The notes below the pieces were generated by a model that saw nothing but the letters and a program-made list of their open reading frames with translations, ran no database searches and was not told the DNA's origin. From NCBI GenBank assembly GCA_963850345.1, contig CAWKKW010000003.1, positions 1 to 64,000 on the forward strand: a DNA stretch of 64,000 nucleotides. The letters are read 5' to 3'. This DNA is from CAWKKW01 sp963850345 (GTDB lineage: Bacteria; Acidobacteriota; Terriglobia; Terriglobales; Acidobacteriaceae). Within the stretch, counting starts at the first letter, position 1; each line of letters opens with the position of its first letter. Below are positions 35,728 through 44,515 of this stretch, piece after piece. The translations under genes and the position numbers were made by a program.

Positions 35728-36786
35728 ATGTTTCAGACGATGGACAGGCAGGCCTTGAACGCCACTCTCGACCAAAAAACTACGAGGCACAGCAGCAGTC
35801 GCAAACCGTTTCAAGGTCCCGCCCTGCATCCCCGGCTGCGCTTGATCGCCTGCATCCTGTTTCTCTGTCTGTTGACTAGTCGCCTGTTGGCGCAAGACAA
35901 CACTCCAGTGCCTTCGAGCGAGCTTTCGGCTTTGCCGTACGCGGCCGACGAAGATCTTATGACCAGCCGCGGTCTCGTAAAAGCAGGCAAATTACCGGAG
36001 GCTGAAGCCGCGCTCCGCAGTTATGTATCGAACCATCTAAACTCCGCGGAGGCGCATTTCCTGCTGGGGCTGGTGCTGTTTCGAGAAGACAAGCCAAAGG
36101 ATTCGCTTGTCGAATTCACCAGCGGTGCGCGGTATCAAACCCCTTCTGCAGGCGACCTCAAGGTGGTGGGCCTCGACTACGTGCTGCTCGACGACTACGT
36201 GGACGCGAACAAATGGCTGACACAATCGACCGAGCGGGATCCTCTGGACCCCACGGCTTGGTATAGCCTTGGCCGCGTGCAATACAAGCTTAACTTCCTG
36301 GGTGGAGCGATGCATTCATTTGAAAAGGCCATCGAACTGGACCCTCAGAATGTAAAGGCTGAAGACAACCTCGGGCTCACGCTGCAGGCACTCAACCGTC
36401 CAGACGATGCGATTGTGGCTTACCGGAAGGCACTCTCGCTGCAAGAGAATAGCCCTCATCCCAGCGAGCAGCCGCTTCTCAACCTTGGGTCTCTGCTGAT
36501 GGAACGCAATGAGTCGGAGGAGGCCACGCGCTTGCTAGAGAAGGCGGTCGCGATCGCACCGAGGGATGCCAAGGTTCACGAACAGCTCGGCCGCGCTTAT
36601 CTTCTCCAGAATCAGCTGCGCCCAGCGGCAGACCACCTTGAACAGGCAGTGGCCTTGTCCCCCAACGACTCGCGACTGCACTTCCAGTTAGGGCAGGTGT
36701 ACCGAAAGCTCGGACTTGCGGAAAAAGCCAAAGCGGAATTCCAAAGGACGGAAACGCTCAACGGGGCCCGTTCGACGCCGCAGTGA
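35728..36786 (+). CDS. Exported or membrane-anchored TPR protein
   Basis: 352 residues. A basic N-terminus of about 38 residues precedes one hydrophobic segment (LIACILFLCLLTSRLLAQ) that acts as signal peptide or anchor. At least seven TPR units follow, with signatures such as AEAHFLLGLVLFRED, PTAWYSLGRVQYKLN, VKAEDNLGLTLQALNRPDDAI, AKVHEQLGRAYLLQ and SRLHFQLGQVYRKLG. TPR solenoids bind partner proteins; no enzyme domain is attached. The long N-terminus may indicate that a later in-frame start is used. It is divergent from the oxidoreductase gene. Partner unknown. Confidence 0.8.
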   Translation: MFQTMDRQALNATLDQKTTRHSSSRKPFQGPALHPRLRLIACILFLCLLTSRLLAQDNTPVPSSELSALPYAADEDLMTSRGLVKAGKLPEAEAALRSYVSNHLNSAEAHFLLGLVLFREDKPKDSLVEFTSGARYQTPSAGDLKVVGLDYVLLDDYVDANKWLTQSTERDPLDPTAWYSLGRVQYKLNFLGGAMHSFEKAIELDPQNVKAEDNLGLTLQALNRPDDAIVAYRKALSLQENSPHPSEQPLLNLGSLLMERNESEEATRLLEKAVAIAPRDAKVHEQLGRAYLLQNQLRPAADHLEQAVALSPNDSRLHFQLGQVYRKLGLAEKAKAEFQRTETLNGARSTPQ

Positions 36787-37091
36787 ACCATTCCTCGTAA
36801 GGCGCACCCGCACCGAGATGAGATTGAATCTCCGTGCCGATTACACCCTGAGCCAGAGATCCTGAAGAACCCTGAACTGCCTCTGCCAATCGGCTCCGCA
36901 GCTCGCCATGCATGAAGCGGAATATGCGAGCGACACTCCAATTTATTGTCGAGTTGAGTAACGTTTCGCCACGGTCCGTCACTGTATCAATAAGCCGGGA
37001 AACTTCAGCGGCCCAAAACAGCGGACGTCACATTCTTAACGACTCGGTCGGCTGAGGCCGATGGGCAACGTGCGGCTGCGGAGGTATCAGG
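36787..37091. other. Intergenic region before TIR gene
   Basis: About 305 bases without a convincing gene. A minus-strand frame at 36758-36982 (74 codons) is the only candidate; it overlaps the TPR gene's end and has no good ribosome site, so it is not called. The last bases contain GGAGG serving the TIR gene. Confidence 0.4.
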
Positions 37092-38573
37092 ATGGCAACC
37101 CCCGAACTCATTCACCTCGTCGCAGAAGCGAAACCCCGAATCCTGCGCGTCTTCGTCAGCTATGCGCGGGAAGACGAGAAGATCGCTGTCGCCGTTTTCG
37201 ACGCAATCCGAATCGCTCTTGGGACCTTTGCGGATGTTTTCATCGACAACGCGCTGCAGTTTGGCCTGAGTTTCCAGGACGAGATTCGCAAGCGGCTGGA
37301 CCAGACCGACCTGCTGGTGGTGATCTACTCCTCCACGCTCAAACCCAGCCACAGCTTCACCGGCATGGAGCTTGGATACTTCATCGGAGTAATGGAGCGG
37401 GATCAAAAGCCGGAGCATCGCCGCAGGATCGTTCCCATTTACCTGGATACTCCGCCCGATCTTCTTGCAGGCACTGAAGGTATCAACATCGGGATCTCCC
37501 GCGCGACCCTGGAACTCTCTTCGGAGGACTATGCAGCGGCCCTGAACATCCATCTGGAAAATCGCATGGTGAAGTTTCTGGCGGAGTTTCAGGAGATCGT
37601 TGACAAACTGCGCGAAGAGAACGGCTTTCCCAAGGTGATCAAGCGGCCCGAGGAAGACGATCTGTGCGGGCTGGTTCGGAAGATGCAGTTATCCATCTTC
37701 AACCAGCTCAAGACCAATCCGGAGTCCACCCTCAAGCCACAAAAGCAGATCACCATTCGGACGAGCGACGCAGCGCTCGCGAACACGGTCGCAAGCCTAC
37801 CGAATGATGCTGTCATGCTTCCAGTCGGAACCGGCAGTCCGATGTCCATCTTCGGTCTTCCCAGCCAGGAACTTACCTGGGGAGATTTCTGCAAGCTCAC
37901 GAGGAGTTCAAAGTTTCGGGACTCCTGGGCAGATGCCATCACCAGCGTCGTCAGCTCTTCGCTGCAGGGGCAACTGGACGTAGATAACAGCCAGCTTATC
38001 GTCTCGAACGATGAGAGACATGCCTTCCGAGTCATCCTAACCACCGGGACCCGGTACTTCAACGGAGTGAGAGAGTTCAATCTTTATTTCGTCGAGTATC
38101 TACGTCCCAGAGAGTTCGGCGATCACTCAACCACCCTGGTGCTGAAGGGGCTCGAACTCTGCTGCCGATTCCGGTTCCTTTTCCTCGAGAGGAACAGCGA
38201 GTTCTCTCATATGAATATCCGAATCGCGCTGCCGAACACGTTTCATGACCTGGTGAGGAACATAGAACGCGAGCTGAACCTTCTTCGCCGTGATGCGGTC
38301 GAGATGGGACTGGACAAAGCAAATGTCTGGGCAGACTTTGTGGACTGGCAACATCTGCAGAAGATGACCGAGGAATGGCGGCCGCTGGAGATAAGAATCA
38401 GAGACATCTGCCTGAAGGCTCGAGCAATCCCGGAAGACTCACCGGACCTGCCGCGTTTCCGCGACTCTCTTTCGAGCACCATAGAGGAACTGGAAACCGC
38501 GATACGCCCACTGAACACTTTGCTGGTCTGCGGGCTTACTGAGAGTCTCAAGCGTTTCTGTTCCTGCCCGTAA
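37092..38573 (+). CDS. TIR-domain protein with unknown C-terminal domain
   Basis: 493 residues, cytoplasmic. The TIR domain covers about 16-150: strand A and box 1 RVFVSYAREDEK, box 2 region DVFIDNALQFGLSFQDEI, LLVVIYS, and SFTGMELGYF where E93 matches the catalytic Glu of TIR NAD-cleaving enzymes. The final 300 residues form at least one mixed alpha/beta domain (FRVILTTGTRYFNGVREFNLYFVEYL; later a helical part, HLQKMTEEWRPLEIRIRDIC). I do not recognise it. Bacterial TIR proteins are commonly defence effectors that deplete or convert NAD on infection, with the second domain sensing the signal. The ATG has GGAGG at seven bases. No known partner (ThsA, CBASS cyclase, Argonaute) is adjacent. Confidence 0.83.
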   Translation: MATPELIHLVAEAKPRILRVFVSYAREDEKIAVAVFDAIRIALGTFADVFIDNALQFGLSFQDEIRKRLDQTDLLVVIYSSTLKPSHSFTGMELGYFIGVMERDQKPEHRRRIVPIYLDTPPDLLAGTEGINIGISRATLELSSEDYAAALNIHLENRMVKFLAEFQEIVDKLREENGFPKVIKRPEEDDLCGLVRKMQLSIFNQLKTNPESTLKPQKQITIRTSDAALANTVASLPNDAVMLPVGTGSPMSIFGLPSQELTWGDFCKLTRSSKFRDSWADAITSVVSSSLQGQLDVDNSQLIVSNDERHAFRVILTTGTRYFNGVREFNLYFVEYLRPREFGDHSTTLVLKGLELCCRFRFLFLERNSEFSHMNIRIALPNTFHDLVRNIERELNLLRRDAVEMGLDKANVWADFVDWQHLQKMTEEWRPLEIRIRDICLKARAIPEDSPDLPRFRDSLSSTIEELETAIRPLNTLLVCGLTESLKRFCSCP

Positions 38574-38901
38574 CTCATTAGGAAGTGAGGGTATCTGCTC
38601 GTGTTACGTTTTTGCCTCGTTGAGGATATGGTGAGTCACGGTTGGAGGTCGCTCACCGTGCTCGAACAACATAGCCGCCAACAGCCAGATTCCCCATAGG
38701 ACGTGATTGTTCGGGCAGCCGGCCTTTAGTGCTCGGGCTAGGCGAATAAATTAATGCGGAGATTCGCACGCTAACTGACTCATAACCTATGGACGGATCG
38801 AGCCAGGAAGTTAGCAGGGGCCAAGAGTTTGTATCTCCTGTAGAAATCGGCGCCTTTGCAGTCAGTTCAGACTATAATACGCGGCATCTCGGCGGTGCAG
38901 C
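38574..38901. other. Intergenic region carrying promoter of the sigma/kinase operon
   Basis: About 330 bases with no plausible gene on either strand. A TATAAT hexamer lies 24 bases before the sigma-factor start (see separate entry). Otherwise nothing specific is seen. Confidence 0.45.
38873..38878 (+). promoter_or_regulatory. Possible -10 box of sigma-kinase operon
   Basis: A perfect TATAAT occurs 24 bases before the ATG of the sigma factor gene. No good TTGACA-like element lies 16-18 bases upstream, so it is a weak prediction based on one hexamer and position. Confidence 0.3.
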
Positions 38902-39468
38902 ATGAGTGAAACGGCAGCAGGCGGCCCATCGGAGCCGCAGTCATCGCATACCAAGCCGGGTGCGGCCGATCTGGTCAGCGCAAGCCTCTATCAGGAGTTA
39001 CACCAGTTAGCGGCGCGTAAGATGCATGGCGAACGACCGAACCACACGCTGCAACCGACGGCGTTGATCAACGAAGCTTACCTGAAGTTAGGCGAGGCCT
39101 CTAGTTCCGTATGGCAAGACCGGGCTCATTTTATGGCGGCCGCTGCGCGCATCATGCGCCACATTCTGGTGGACCATGCCAGGTCTCATAACGCCGGTAA
39201 GCGAGGTGCGGGAGCCATGCAGGTCACGCTGGATGACAACATCGTGTCCACCCACAGTTCGGCATCGGAGGTCATTGCCCTCGATCAGGCACTCGCGAAC
39301 CTGGCTAAGTTCGACGCAAGGCAGGCCGAGATATTGGAATTACATTTCTTCGCCGGAATGACCTTCGAAGAGATTGCCGCCGTACTCCAGGTATCGATCC
39401 GCACAGTAAAAGGCGACTGGAGCATGGCACGTGCATGGCTTCACCAGGAGTTGGCTCCCCGATCATGA
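38902..39468 (+). CDS. ECF-type RNA polymerase sigma factor
   Basis: 188 residues with sigma region 2 (LYQELHQLAARKMHGERPNHTLQPTALINEAYLKL, HFMAAAARIMRHILVDHAR) and region 4 (DARQAEILELHFFAGMTFEEIAAVLQVSIRTVKGDW). This is the subfamily typically encoded beside Ser/Thr kinases in Acidobacteria and Planctomycetes, where the kinase rather than an anti-sigma factor is thought to control the sigma. The stop overlaps the kinase ATG as ATGA at 39465-39468, so the two are translationally coupled. No zinc-finger anti-sigma gene follows. Target promoters are unknown. Confidence 0.9.
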   Translation: MSETAAGGPSEPQSSHTKPGAADLVSASLYQELHQLAARKMHGERPNHTLQPTALINEAYLKLGEASSSVWQDRAHFMAAAARIMRHILVDHARSHNAGKRGAGAMQVTLDDNIVSTHSSASEVIALDQALANLAKFDARQAEILELHFFAGMTFEEIAAVLQVSIRTVKGDWSMARAWLHQELAPRS

Positions 39469-42260
39469 CTCCCGAACTCTGGCAACGGCTCAAGCCTCTC
39501 TTCCTCGAAGCGATGGAGAGACCCGCCGGGGAACGGACCAACTATGTAATGCACGCTTGCGGTGACGATTTCACATTGCGCACCGAGTTAATGACGTTAA
39601 TCCGCGCAAGTGACGATGAAACGGGCGAGACGGAAGTTCCGCTGCTGGATCTTCATGGACTTACACCGACATACGGCAAATATTCTATCGGTGAACTGAT
39701 CCTTGGACGCTTCGAAATTGTGCGCTGCCTCGGAAGCGGCGGCATGGGAGATGTGTACGAAGCTATGGATCGAGAGCTGCTGCAGCGAATTGCGCTCAAG
39801 ACCATTCGTCCAGACATTGCTCGAGACGCCGCCGTTCTGGCGAGGTTCAAAAAGGAAGTGCAGCTGGCGCGCCGAGTCAGCGGGGCGCATGTTTGCCGCA
39901 TCCACGAGCTTTTCGTCGTCCCACCCACTGCCACAACACAGGGCTCTTGCTTCCTTACTATGGAGTTCCTGGAAGGGATCACGCTTGCTGAGAAGATACA
40001 CCTCTCCGGTCCGATCGCATGGCGAGAGGCCCAGCAGATCGCGACCGCAATTTGTGCTGGTCTATCGGCGATTCATGAGGCTGGAGTTATCCATAGGGAC
40101 TTGAAGACCCGGAACATCATGATGACCCCGCGCGGAGCTCGCGAGTGTGCGGTGGTCATGGACTTTGGCTTAGCGCGCGAACTCGAGCCCACGAAGCTGG
40201 ACAATCAGGCCGGAATGACGCGGCCTGGCGCGGTGCTCGGCACACCCGAATACATGGCACCAGAGCAGTTTGAGGGGGCGGAGGTCACTCGGGCCACGGA
40301 TGTGTATGCTCTGGGCGTCGTTCTCTACGAACTGGTCACCGGCAAGCAGCCATTCGCTGCCTCCACTCCGTTTGCGGCCGCCGTACGTCGCGGCAGGCGG
40401 CCACAAGCAGCCTCGACCCTGCAGCCCGGCCTGCCTCGCCGGTGGGACGCGACCATTAGTAAGTGTCTCGAATACCAGCCCGGTCAACGCTACCAATCTG
40501 CCGGCGAAGTTGCTCAGGCGCTCAGCCGGAAAACTCCTGACTTCGCAAGCTTTCCACGCAAGTGGTCGAAGTCCGTTGCCGCAGGGATAAGTCCGCTGCT
40601 CTTACCGTTTCTGCTGCTCATTCCAGCCATGCGTGAGAGAGTGCAGGGCATGCTGTACGCCAACCCGCAAAAGCATATTGCCGTTCTGCCGTTTGTCTCT
40701 ACCGGGGGCAATGCGGAGAACCAGGCGCTCGCCGATGGACTGATGGATGCGCTTTCAGGAAGGCTGTCCAATCTAAGCTCCCCGAATCAGTCTTTATGGG
40801 TTGTGCCTACCAGCGAAATTCGAGATCACGAGGTAAGCAGCCCTTCCTCTGCGCGACGCAAATGCGGCGCTACGATTGTCGTGCAGGGCACCATGGCGCA
40901 AAACAACAACACGTTACACGTGAACCTTGCAGTCATCGACACAACCAAGCCCCGGCAGATCGGCGCCCTCGAACTGGAGGCTAAGACAGGAGATTTAGCT
41001 ACTCTTGAGAACGACGCGGTCGTCGGCATCGCGCGTCTTATCGATGTCCCTGCCGGGGATGCCGGAGGCGAGGGCAAGAGGCAGTCTGCAAGTCCAGCCG
41101 CGTATGAGAACTACCTGAAGGCGTTGGGATACCTGCAACGCTATGACAAGACCGGGAATCTTGACCTGGCAATTTCAGAGCTCCGGGCAGCGATCAAAAC
41201 GGATCCCAAATTTGCGCTTGCATACGCCAGCCTGGGCGAGAGTTACAGGCTCAAATACAAACTCGACCAGGATCCTGACTGGCTCAAGACAGCCGATGCG
41301 AACGCCAGGAAGGCCGCAGAGCTCGATGCGCAATCTCCAGCCGTGTACGTGACGCTGGCGAAGATTCACCAGAGCAGCGGCCACAACGAGTTAGCGCTAC
41401 AAGAGTTACGACACGCGTTAGAGCTCAATCCGAGAGACGCCGACGCTGTCTCTGGACTGGCCCATGCATACGATACCGCCGGGCGAGCGAACGAAGCCGA
41501 AGCTTCCTACAAACGGGCTATCAATCTGCGTCCGGATTATTGGGATGGGTACGAGGACCTCGGGACTTTCTATGACCGACATGGAAAGTCAGTCGAGGCG
41601 ATCGGCCAGTATGAGAGGGCCATTCAGCTTTCACCGGATAATGCTCAACTGTATCTGAACCTGGGCGGAGCATACATAAATTCAGGTGATTCAAAGTTGA
41701 TGGCCAAGGCTGAGATCACCCTCAAGAAAGCTATCTCTCTCGATCCGACATATGCCGCCTATGCGAATCTTGCTTATCTCTATAGCATTCAGGGTCAACG
41801 CGCCAATGCCGTCGCGGCTGCGGAGAAGGCTGTCCAACTGAAACAGAGCGACTATGTCGCATGGGCGATCCTCGCCGATGCGTACGAGTGGATGGGCGCG
41901 AAAGACAAAGTAACCTGGGCGCGCGCTAAGATGGTCCCGCTCGTATTGCAGGCCATTGAACTGAATCCGCAGGATGCCGAAGCGCAGTCCACGCTCGCCG
42001 TTCTGTACGCGGACCAGAACCTCAGGGCGAAAGCAATCCCGCGCATCCAGGCAGCGATTGCAATCAGCCAGCAAGACCCCGTCGTTCTTTCAAACATCGC
42101 TTGTGCTTACGAATTACTTGGCGATCGTCGCGCAGCCATCGAGTATATTCAGAGGGCTCTCAAGAAGGGGTACACCCTGTCGGATCTGAAGGGTGACCCG
42201 AGCCTCCAGGCCCTATCCGGCGATCCAAGGCTTACCGTTTCCCCAGTCTCCCCGAAGTAG
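39465..42260 (+). CDS. Ser/Thr protein kinase with FlgO-like and TPR domains
   Basis: 931 residues from the ATG overlapping the sigma-factor stop. A kinase domain of Hanks type (about 75-345) has LGSGGMGDVYEAMD, the ATP Lys in IALKTIRP, HRDLKTRN and DFGLA. A membrane helix follows near 375-390 (GISPLLLPFLLLIPAM). The outer part has a FlgO/adenylate-cyclase-associated domain (HIAVLPFVSTGG, ALADGLMDALSGRL, ATIVVQGTM) and about eight TPR repeats (FALAYASLGESYRLK, AYANLAYLYSIQGQ, VVLSNIACAYELLG). The residues before the kinase (LWQRLKPLFLEAMERPAGER) are the usual short leader of this family. It probably senses an external signal and phosphorylates the sigma factor or related targets. Confidence 0.9.
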   Translation: MTPELWQRLKPLFLEAMERPAGERTNYVMHACGDDFTLRTELMTLIRASDDETGETEVPLLDLHGLTPTYGKYSIGELILGRFEIVRCLGSGGMGDVYEAMDRELLQRIALKTIRPDIARDAAVLARFKKEVQLARRVSGAHVCRIHELFVVPPTATTQGSCFLTMEFLEGITLAEKIHLSGPIAWREAQQIATAICAGLSAIHEAGVIHRDLKTRNIMMTPRGARECAVVMDFGLARELEPTKLDNQAGMTRPGAVLGTPEYMAPEQFEGAEVTRATDVYALGVVLYELVTGKQPFAASTPFAAAVRRGRRPQAASTLQPGLPRRWDATISKCLEYQPGQRYQSAGEVAQALSRKTPDFASFPRKWSKSVAAGISPLLLPFLLLIPAMRERVQGMLYANPQKHIAVLPFVSTGGNAENQALADGLMDALSGRLSNLSSPNQSLWVVPTSEIRDHEVSSPSSARRKCGATIVVQGTMAQNNNTLHVNLAVIDTTKPRQIGALELEAKTGDLATLENDAVVGIARLIDVPAGDAGGEGKRQSASPAAYENYLKALGYLQRYDKTGNLDLAISELRAAIKTDPKFALAYASLGESYRLKYKLDQDPDWLKTADANARKAAELDAQSPAVYVTLAKIHQSSGHNELALQELRHALELNPRDADAVSGLAHAYDTAGRANEAEASYKRAINLRPDYWDGYEDLGTFYDRHGKSVEAIGQYERAIQLSPDNAQLYLNLGGAYINSGDSKLMAKAEITLKKAISLDPTYAAYANLAYLYSIQGQRANAVAAAEKAVQLKQSDYVAWAILADAYEWMGAKDKVTWARAKMVPLVLQAIELNPQDAEAQSTLAVLYADQNLRAKAIPRIQAAIAISQQDPVVLSNIACAYELLGDRRAAIEYIQRALKKGYTLSDLKGDPSLQALSGDPRLTVSPVSPK

Positions 42261-42317
42261 TCGGAACGCATCGGCTACAGCTTCCCTCTCAAACCGCGAG
42301 CCCCTAAGGAGCCTTCC

Positions 42318-42926
42318 ATGAGTACCGATGACGATTACAGACTTACAAATGAAGTTAAGAAACTTAGAGATGATGATCGTTGCAAGGTTATAAGAGTACC
42401 TGACGACGGCGGCACCATCAAAGTCGGACTACACGACTGTATCTACTTACAGTTCACACACGCTGGTCTCTTCACCTGTTCCGACCCGAATAGTTTTTCG
42501 CCTCCTCTCCCCGATCAACAACATGTTTCTGCCGGCAAGTGGGGCCCCGCAACGCCGAACTCAGACTATGATGGAGCAAATATCAGGTACGATCTTGGCC
42601 GGAACGGAAATGATGATGCAGAAGGAAAGCCACTAGCTACGGCAATGAGTAAGGCCACAGGTACCGTCATTGGCGACACTGCCGGGCACGTCATCCACAT
42701 CGGGTCGAACACCTTGAACCTGCTGTTTCTCGTGCATAGAGATCCAAGATTTCGACAGGCTCTGTTCCAATTCTGGCCCGATACTAAGATCTTCTTGAAT
42801 GTATTGTTGAATGCTCAGAGTCTCTCGATCCATGAAGATCAGAGGAGGTTTCTCAGGTCGCTTATTGAGGCGGGCGACAAGGCTTATGAGCGGAAACCGT
42901 CATCAGAAGAAGCGGTCTCGATTTAG
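42318..42926 (+). CDS. Unknown protein in the sigma/kinase operon
   Basis: 202 residues, no signal peptide; one weakly hydrophobic stretch (VIHIGSNTLNLLFLVHRD) but no clear membrane helix. The N-terminal third (CKVIRVPDDGGTIKVGLHDCIYLQFTHAG) is beta-rich; the C-terminal third is helical (DTKIFLNVLLNAQSLSIHEDQRRFLRSLI). The ATG has AAGGAG at six bases. It starts 57 bases after the kinase gene and ends just before a strong terminator, so it is likely the last gene of that operon and may be a target or accessory of the kinase. Codon use in the first 25 codons is less GC-rich than in the neighbours. No family recognised. Confidence 0.65.
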   Translation: MSTDDDYRLTNEVKKLRDDDRCKVIRVPDDGGTIKVGLHDCIYLQFTHAGLFTCSDPNSFSPPLPDQQHVSAGKWGPATPNSDYDGANIRYDLGRNGNDDAEGKPLATAMSKATGTVIGDTAGHVIHIGSNTLNLLFLVHRDPRFRQALFQFWPDTKIFLNVLLNAQSLSIHEDQRRFLRSLIEAGDKAYERKPSSEEAVSI

Positions 42927-42956
42927 CCGTAAGCTTTTGTAGTCGTAGACGACGAT

Positions 42957-42986
42957 AAGGCCCGGAGAGGAGACTCTCCGGGCCTT
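42957..42986. terminator. Strong bidirectional rho-independent terminator
   Basis: A perfect 13-bp stem (AAGGCCCGGAGAG with its complement) around a GAGA loop, followed by TTTGTT on the plus strand and preceded by A-rich sequence for the minus strand. It lies between converging genes ending at 42926 and 43008 and can serve both. Confidence 0.85.
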
Positions 42987-43007
42987 TGTTATTCGAAATA
43001 GTTGCTG

Positions 43008-43427
43008 TTACTTAGCTGCGACCAGCACCTCGCCGGAGTTCTGCAGCCTGGCTTCCTGGTAACGGGCCTTCTTCTCAGATTTGGTCGGGGGCAGATACAC
43101 ATTCATATCGGCCGCGGAGCAAACCACTTCGCTCAGGAAGTACTCGTCACCGTAGCGATGAAATACCAGTTTTCCCTGGTGGTTTTTTTCGCTACTGTGG
43201 CCGGCGATGGTGGTAACCAGAACCCGGCTTTTTCCGTCGCCGCCCTGGATCTTGATGACTCCTTCGGACGCCGAGCTGATGATGTAACTTCCAGAGGGCA
43301 ACTGCTTGTTGCCGGCCGTGAAGTTAAAGGGAACGTTTGCCGACACTGCCTCATCCCAAGCGAGAGCGTTGCTGGCAGTAGCGAGACTTGCGATGGCGAG
43401 AAGGGCGATTCCTGCGAACTTTTTCAT
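43008..43427 (-). CDS. Small periplasmic protein of an acidobacterial family
   Basis: 139 residues from the ATG at 43427, which has AGGAG upstream; the open frame to 43724 is non-native. A signal peptide (KKFAGIALLAIASLATASNALA) precedes a beta-rich domain starting VSANVPFNFTAGNKQLPSGSYII and containing LVFHRYGDEYFLSEV. Very many copies of this type occur in Acidobacteria; function is unknown, often assumed to be envelope or stress related. It ends at a bidirectional terminator. Confidence 0.78.
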   Translation of the reverse strand: MKKFAGIALLAIASLATASNALAWDEAVSANVPFNFTAGNKQLPSGSYIISSASEGVIKIQGGDGKSRVLVTTIAGHSSEKNHQGKLVFHRYGDEYFLSEVVCSAADMNVYLPPTKSEKKARYQEARLQNSGEVLVAAK

Positions 43428-43711
43428 GACGTGATCTCCTTTTGGGGTGAAGGTTGTTAGAACCGAATTGCCTTCACTCTCTAAAGCGGAGAACAGCCAA
43501 GATTCGTGCAAAAGATTTTTCGCGGGCACTGATTTAAGCCAAGGCAGGCGAAACCTGCGGATGCGATTCACCGAAGTCCCGGTCCAGGGGTACCAGTTCG
43601 GAACTCTTCCTAAAGTGGGATTTCCGGAGGACTCAAAGAGCCTTGCCTGCCTGATCGTGCTCGGCCAAACAGCTAGTCTGGATACAGCGGTGAAGCGGAA
43701 AGGAACGATTC

Positions 43712-44485
43712 GTGCCCCACGCAAGTAGCAACGCCAGTTCTGCTAACGCCGAGCCTCTAGTCGACGTCCTGGGCCGGTATAAAGCATGGGCCTCCACACA
43801 GCGGTCTACCCGAGTGGGACCCGTAGAGAGACTCGACCCGGGTGCTCGCGAACTCTCCTATGAAGAGGCACTCCGGGCAAATCGCTATCCAGGTAGAAGG
43901 CCCTCGCCCGATCCAAAGGCCGTTGAGCCAGCCGCAACCGATCCGGACACGAGCGCGCGGCCCGAACATCGGAGTTCACCGCCGAACATGAAAAAGCAGC
44001 GCGAGCGACCACAGGCAGGCCAAGCCCGAGCGAAGCGGAGAATCAACGAAGCGGCCCCGGTCTCGAAGGCGATGCCAGGCAGGAAGCGAGTGCGCACCCA
44101 AGAAGCAGCCTGCCCGACCAAGGCGCCCGAGTTCCGCGACGTTCTGGATCGCACGGTAGCGTTGTCGAACGCAGCGCACGCGTCCGTTCGCCCGGACAAA
44201 TCGGTGTGGCTTTCGCTTCGGGTTAGTGCTACAGAGCAGGCAGTCGTGCAGGCACGCGCGGCCGAGGCTGGGCTCTCAGTCTCCGCGTATCTTCGCCAGT
44301 GTGCGTTCGAAGTAGAGTCTTTGCGCGATCAGGTTAAGCGCGCACTCGCGGAGATTCGTGCGCCTGCTTTGCCCAGCGAAGATCAGTCAACTGCCCAGCC
44401 AACCACTCCTGGGGGAATCAGTGGGCTGTTGCGCAGGGCCGCCCGAATGTTCGGCCGAGACAGAGGCTTCTCCGCGACCGCGTAA
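43712..44485 (+). CDS. MobC-like ribbon-helix-helix protein
   Basis: 257 residues from GTG 43712 with AAGGAA at six bases. The first 140 residues are disordered and basic (Pro, Arg, Ala, Ser; KKQRERPQAGQARAKRR). Then comes a ribbon-helix-helix-type segment (SVWLSLRVSATEQAVVQARAAEAGLSVSAYLRQCAF), as in plasmid mobilisation accessory proteins (MobC) that bind the transfer origin with a relaxase. No relaxase, oriT or other transfer gene is visible nearby, so either it is a chromosomal DNA-binding relative or a mobile remnant. Function of the basic N-terminus is unknown; non-specific DNA binding is likely. Confidence 0.65.
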   Translation: MPHASSNASSANAEPLVDVLGRYKAWASTQRSTRVGPVERLDPGARELSYEEALRANRYPGRRPSPDPKAVEPAATDPDTSARPEHRSSPPNMKKQRERPQAGQARAKRRINEAAPVSKAMPGRKRVRTQEAACPTKAPEFRDVLDRTVALSNAAHASVRPDKSVWLSLRVSATEQAVVQARAAEAGLSVSAYLRQCAFEVESLRDQVKRALAEIRAPALPSEDQSTAQPTTPGGISGLLRRAARMFGRDRGFSATA

Positions 44486-44515
44486 AACAGTCGCGGACAG
44501 CAGGATAAGAACTCG

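Noticed and set aside
36758..36982. 74-codon minus-strand frame after the TPR gene
   Set aside because: It overlaps the end of the TPR gene and has no ribosome site or homology that I can see; left as uncertain rather than called.
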